Assembly (NCBI GenBank): GCA_046733355.1
Contig: JBKPOZ010000133.1
Location: forward strand, 1-8,227
Origin: VAZQ01 sp046733355
GTDB taxonomy: Bacteria; Pseudomonadota; Alphaproteobacteria; Rhizobiales; Xanthobacteraceae
Reading direction: 5' to 3'
Length of the DNA stretch: 8,227 nt
Shown here: piece after piece, positions 6,379 through 8,227 of the stretch
Layout of the letters: every line of letters begins with the position of its first letter
How positions within the stretch are numbered: the stretch's first letter is position 1
Notes under the pieces: generated by a model
Database searches by the model: none
The model's input: the letters and a program-made list of their open reading frames with translations, nothing else
Told to the model about the DNA's origin: nothing
Position numbers and translations under genes: made by a program

Positions 6379-7991
6379 CGCTACCCGTGCCCACCGTTGC
6401 CCAGATCATCGCCAAGCGCCTTCAGGAGGCGGGGGTCCGTTATGCCTTCGGGATACCGGGCGGCGAGGTTCTCGCACTTGTCGGAGCGCTGCAGGAGATC
6501 GGCATCCGTTTCGTGCTGGTCAAGCATGAGAACTGCGGGGGGTTCATGGCGGAAGGGGTTCATCAGCGCAGCGGCACCCCCGCCGTCTTGGTGACGACCG
6601 TCGGGCCGGGCCTCGTCAACGCGGTCAACGTCGTGGCCAACGCCCAGCAGGACCGCGTGCCCCTGATCGTCCTGACCGGCTGCATCGAGCCTGCCACCGC
6701 GCAGACCTACACCCATCAATGGCTCGACCAGATTGCCCTGCTGGGTCCGATCACAAAGGCCTCGTTTGTCGCCGATCCCGATGCCATCGACGTGATCATC
6801 GACAAAGCGGTCAACATCGCTTTCGACGACCCGCCCGGGCCGGTGCATGTCGATGTCCCCGTCGCCGTCGGCACCGCCGCGGCTCCAGGCAGGGCACCGG
6901 TTCGCCGATCCCGGCCCGTGCGCGGCGCCCCACACGGCGAAGCGCTCAATTGCGCGCGCAGGTGGCTTGCCGAGGCGAAACGGCCAATCATGATCGCCGG
7001 TTTGGAAGCGGTCACCCAAGACGCGGCCGCCGACGTGCAAGACTTCGTTCGCCGGCTCAGTATCCCGTTGATTACGACCTACAAGGCCAAAGGCATCATT
7101 CCCGAGGACGACGACTTCGCCCTTGGCGGGGCTGGACTTTCCCCGGTTGCGGACGAAGTGTTGCTGCCGCTCGTCAGAGCGAGCGATTGCGTGGTGCTCG
7201 CCGGATACGATCCGATCGAGATGCGAATCGGCTGGCGCAATCCATGGCCGGAGCAAGCGCGCGTTATCGAGCTGACCGCCATACCCAACACGCACTACGT
7301 GCATCGCGCAGCGTTGAGCTTTCTCGGGGAGGTCGCAGGCGGCCTGCGGACGTTGGCGGCGGGACTGGTGGGTCAATCCACATGGAACCCGCAGGAGGTC
7401 GCCGCGCACCGCGGCAAGCTGTGCGCCGCCTACCGGCCGGATGAAGCGTGGGGGCCTGCCGCCATCGTCGACACTGCGCGCCGGACACTGCCGCGCGAGA
7501 CGATCGCAACGGTGGATTCCGGCGCCCACCGTATCCTGCTCAGTCAGATTTGGGAGTCCTACGGGCCGCGCGAGCTGCTGCAGTCGAATGGGCTCTGCAC
7601 GATGGGTTGCGCGCTGCCTTTGGCAATCGGAGCGAAGTTGTCGGAGCCGAGCCGGCCGGTCGTCGCCTTCACTGGCGATGCCGGACTGGACATGGTAATG
7701 GGCGAGCTGACGACCGCGCGGGATTTGCACCTGCCCGTGATCGTCATCGTTTTCGCCGACACTTCGCTTGCGCTTATCGAGATGAAGCAACGCGCTGTCG
7801 GATATGCCAACGCCGCCGTCGATTTCCCCGGGACCGACTACGAGAAGCTGGCTCGAGCGTTGGGCGGCGACGGCTACGTCTGCCGCACCCGGGAGCAGCT
7901 CAAGAGCGCGCTCGCGCAGGCGCTGACGGCGGAACGGTTCAGCGTGTTATCCTGCGAGTTTCCCCGCGCCGCCTACGACGGCCGAATTTGA
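6375..7991 (+). CDS. Thiamine-diphosphate-dependent enzyme, acetolactate synthase-like
   Basis: This 538-residue protein has the three-domain ThDP decarboxylase/synthase layout. The N-terminal pyrimidine-binding domain (about 7-165) has GIPGGEVL at 26-33, the cofactor-activating Glu52 in VKHENCGG, and TTVGPGLVNAV. The central domain spans about 185-330. The C-terminal pyrophosphate-binding domain has DSGAHRILLSQ at 381-391, SNGLCTMGCALPLAIGA at 404-420, and GDA at 434-436 with Asp462 26 residues later. The usual GDG...NN metal motif is thus GDA...AD. Relatives cleave or join 2-keto acids, 2-hydroxyacyl-CoAs or sulfo-keto acids; the substrate here cannot be named. No regulatory subunit is adjacent, which argues against branched-chain amino acid synthesis. 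The GTG at 6375 overlaps the preceding TGA in a GTGA junction, indicating coupled translation. Val5 (GTG, 6387) is an alternative start. Confidence 0.88.
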   Translation: MTLPVPTVAQIIAKRLQEAGVRYAFGIPGGEVLALVGALQEIGIRFVLVKHENCGGFMAEGVHQRSGTPAVLVTTVGPGLVNAVNVVANAQQDRVPLIVLTGCIEPATAQTYTHQWLDQIALLGPITKASFVADPDAIDVIIDKAVNIAFDDPPGPVHVDVPVAVGTAAAPGRAPVRRSRPVRGAPHGEALNCARRWLAEAKRPIMIAGLEAVTQDAAADVQDFVRRLSIPLITTYKAKGIIPEDDDFALGGAGLSPVADEVLLPLVRASDCVVLAGYDPIEMRIGWRNPWPEQARVIELTAIPNTHYVHRAALSFLGEVAGGLRTLAAGLVGQSTWNPQEVAAHRGKLCAAYRPDEAWGPAAIVDTARRTLPRETIATVDSGAHRILLSQIWESYGPRELLQSNGLCTMGCALPLAIGAKLSEPSRPVVAFTGDAGLDMVMGELTTARDLHLPVIVIVFADTSLALIEMKQRAVGYANAAVDFPGTDYEKLARALGGDGYVCRTREQLKSALAQALTAERFSVLSCEFPRAAYDGRI

Positions 7992-8028
7992 GGGGACGAC
8001 GCTTGCTGTCGGATCCATCATGAAACGC

Positions 8029-8032
8029 GGAG
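8029..8032 (+). promoter_or_regulatory. Ribosome binding site of the 3'-edge gene
   Basis: GGAG with a 6-base spacer to the GTG at 8039. It supports this start over the nearby ATG at 8020, which is in another frame and reaches a stop after 12 codons. Confidence 0.5.
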
Positions 8033-8038
8033 AGGCCG

Positions 8039-8227
8039 GTGAACCTGGAAACGCCTGACATTCGTGGCTCGATTTCCGCCAAGACCACGCGGGAATGGGT
8101 CGAACGGGCGCGTGCCTTGAAATCCTTGCTGGAGGCGAGCGCCGCGGAAATCGAGACGTCCCTGACGATACCCGACCACGTGCTCGATGCGCTGCATGAC
8201 GCGCAGATGTTCCGCACCGTGATGCCA
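8039..8227 (+). CDS. Acyl-CoA dehydrogenase/flavin monooxygenase-family protein, N-terminal fragment
   Basis: An open frame of 63 codons from GTG, running off the window. The visible part is a helical N-terminus: a REWVERARALKSLLEASA segment at 19-36, then AAEIE (36-40), then LTIPDHVLDALHDAQMFRTV at 43-62, ending near VMP. The pattern 'RA..L...L...AAEIE....P..V..AL..A..FR...P' is the opening of acyl-CoA dehydrogenase-fold proteins, particularly the group containing flavin-dependent hydroxylases (HsaA, DszC and SfnB types). The catalytic parts are outside the window, so dehydrogenase versus monooxygenase cannot be decided. It follows the ThDP gene by 47 bases on the same strand with no terminator between, so it is probably in the same operon. 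Confidence 0.65.
   Translation, partial: MNLETPDIRGSISAKTTREWVERARALKSLLEASAAEIETSLTIPDHVLDALHDAQMFRTVMP

Noticed and set aside
6381..7790. Minus-strand open frame of 469 codons opposite the ThDP gene
   Set aside because: Its translation is Arg-, Gly- and Asp-rich with no domain. The plus strand encodes a full ThDP enzyme with all its motifs, so this is an antisense shadow.
1..8227. CRISPR arrays, insertion sequences, toxin-antitoxin or phage-defence genes
   Set aside because: No regularly spaced repeats, transposase, terminal inverted repeats or defence domains were found. All coding space is taken by metabolic and transport genes.

Overview
The window is GC-rich and densely coding, with short spacers, overlapping start and stop codons and several GTG starts. 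Together with a complete branched-chain amino acid type (Liv/HAAT) ABC transporter beside acyl-CoA and thiamine-diphosphate (ThDP) enzymes, this suggests a metabolically versatile proteobacterium, most plausibly an alphaproteobacterium of the Bradyrhizobium kind. The taxon is inferred from style and content only; no marker gene is present.

Layout: positions 1-345 hold no gene I can support. They contain a short sequence resembling a tRNA-Ser 3' end at the extreme left, a perfect hairpin near 222-237 and an isolated TATAAT. Positions 346-4942 are one minus-strand operon read from right to left: livK (periplasmic binding protein), livH and livM (permeases), livG and livF (ATPases). Positions 4943-5091 are a 149-base divergent intergenic region with two small inverted repeats, one touching the ribosome binding site of the rightward operon. 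Positions 5092-8227 are a plus-strand operon: an acyl-CoA dehydrogenase-family flavoprotein, a ThDP enzyme overlapping it by 4 bases, and the first 63 codons of a second flavoprotein of the acyl-CoA dehydrogenase/monooxygenase type, cut by the window edge.

How the genes may work together: the divergent layout looks like an uptake-plus-catabolism cassette, in which the transporter brings in a small carboxylate or amino-acid-like compound that the rightward operon degrades. The most informative gene is the first flavoprotein. It has the full acyl-CoA dehydrogenase architecture but lacks a glutamate at both positions where that superfamily carries its catalytic base (Gln274 and Gly395). That pattern, with other local resemblances, points to the 3-sulfinopropanoyl-CoA desulfinase (Acd) branch, which releases sulfite from a sulfinate thioester instead of oxidising an acyl-CoA. 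The ThDP enzyme is complete and catalytically plausible (Glu52), but its metal-binding motif is altered (GDA...AD) and its substrate cannot be read from sequence. The idea that the module handles an organosulfur compound is inference. No CoA ligase, CoA transferase, sulfite-handling gene or transcriptional regulator is visible in the window.
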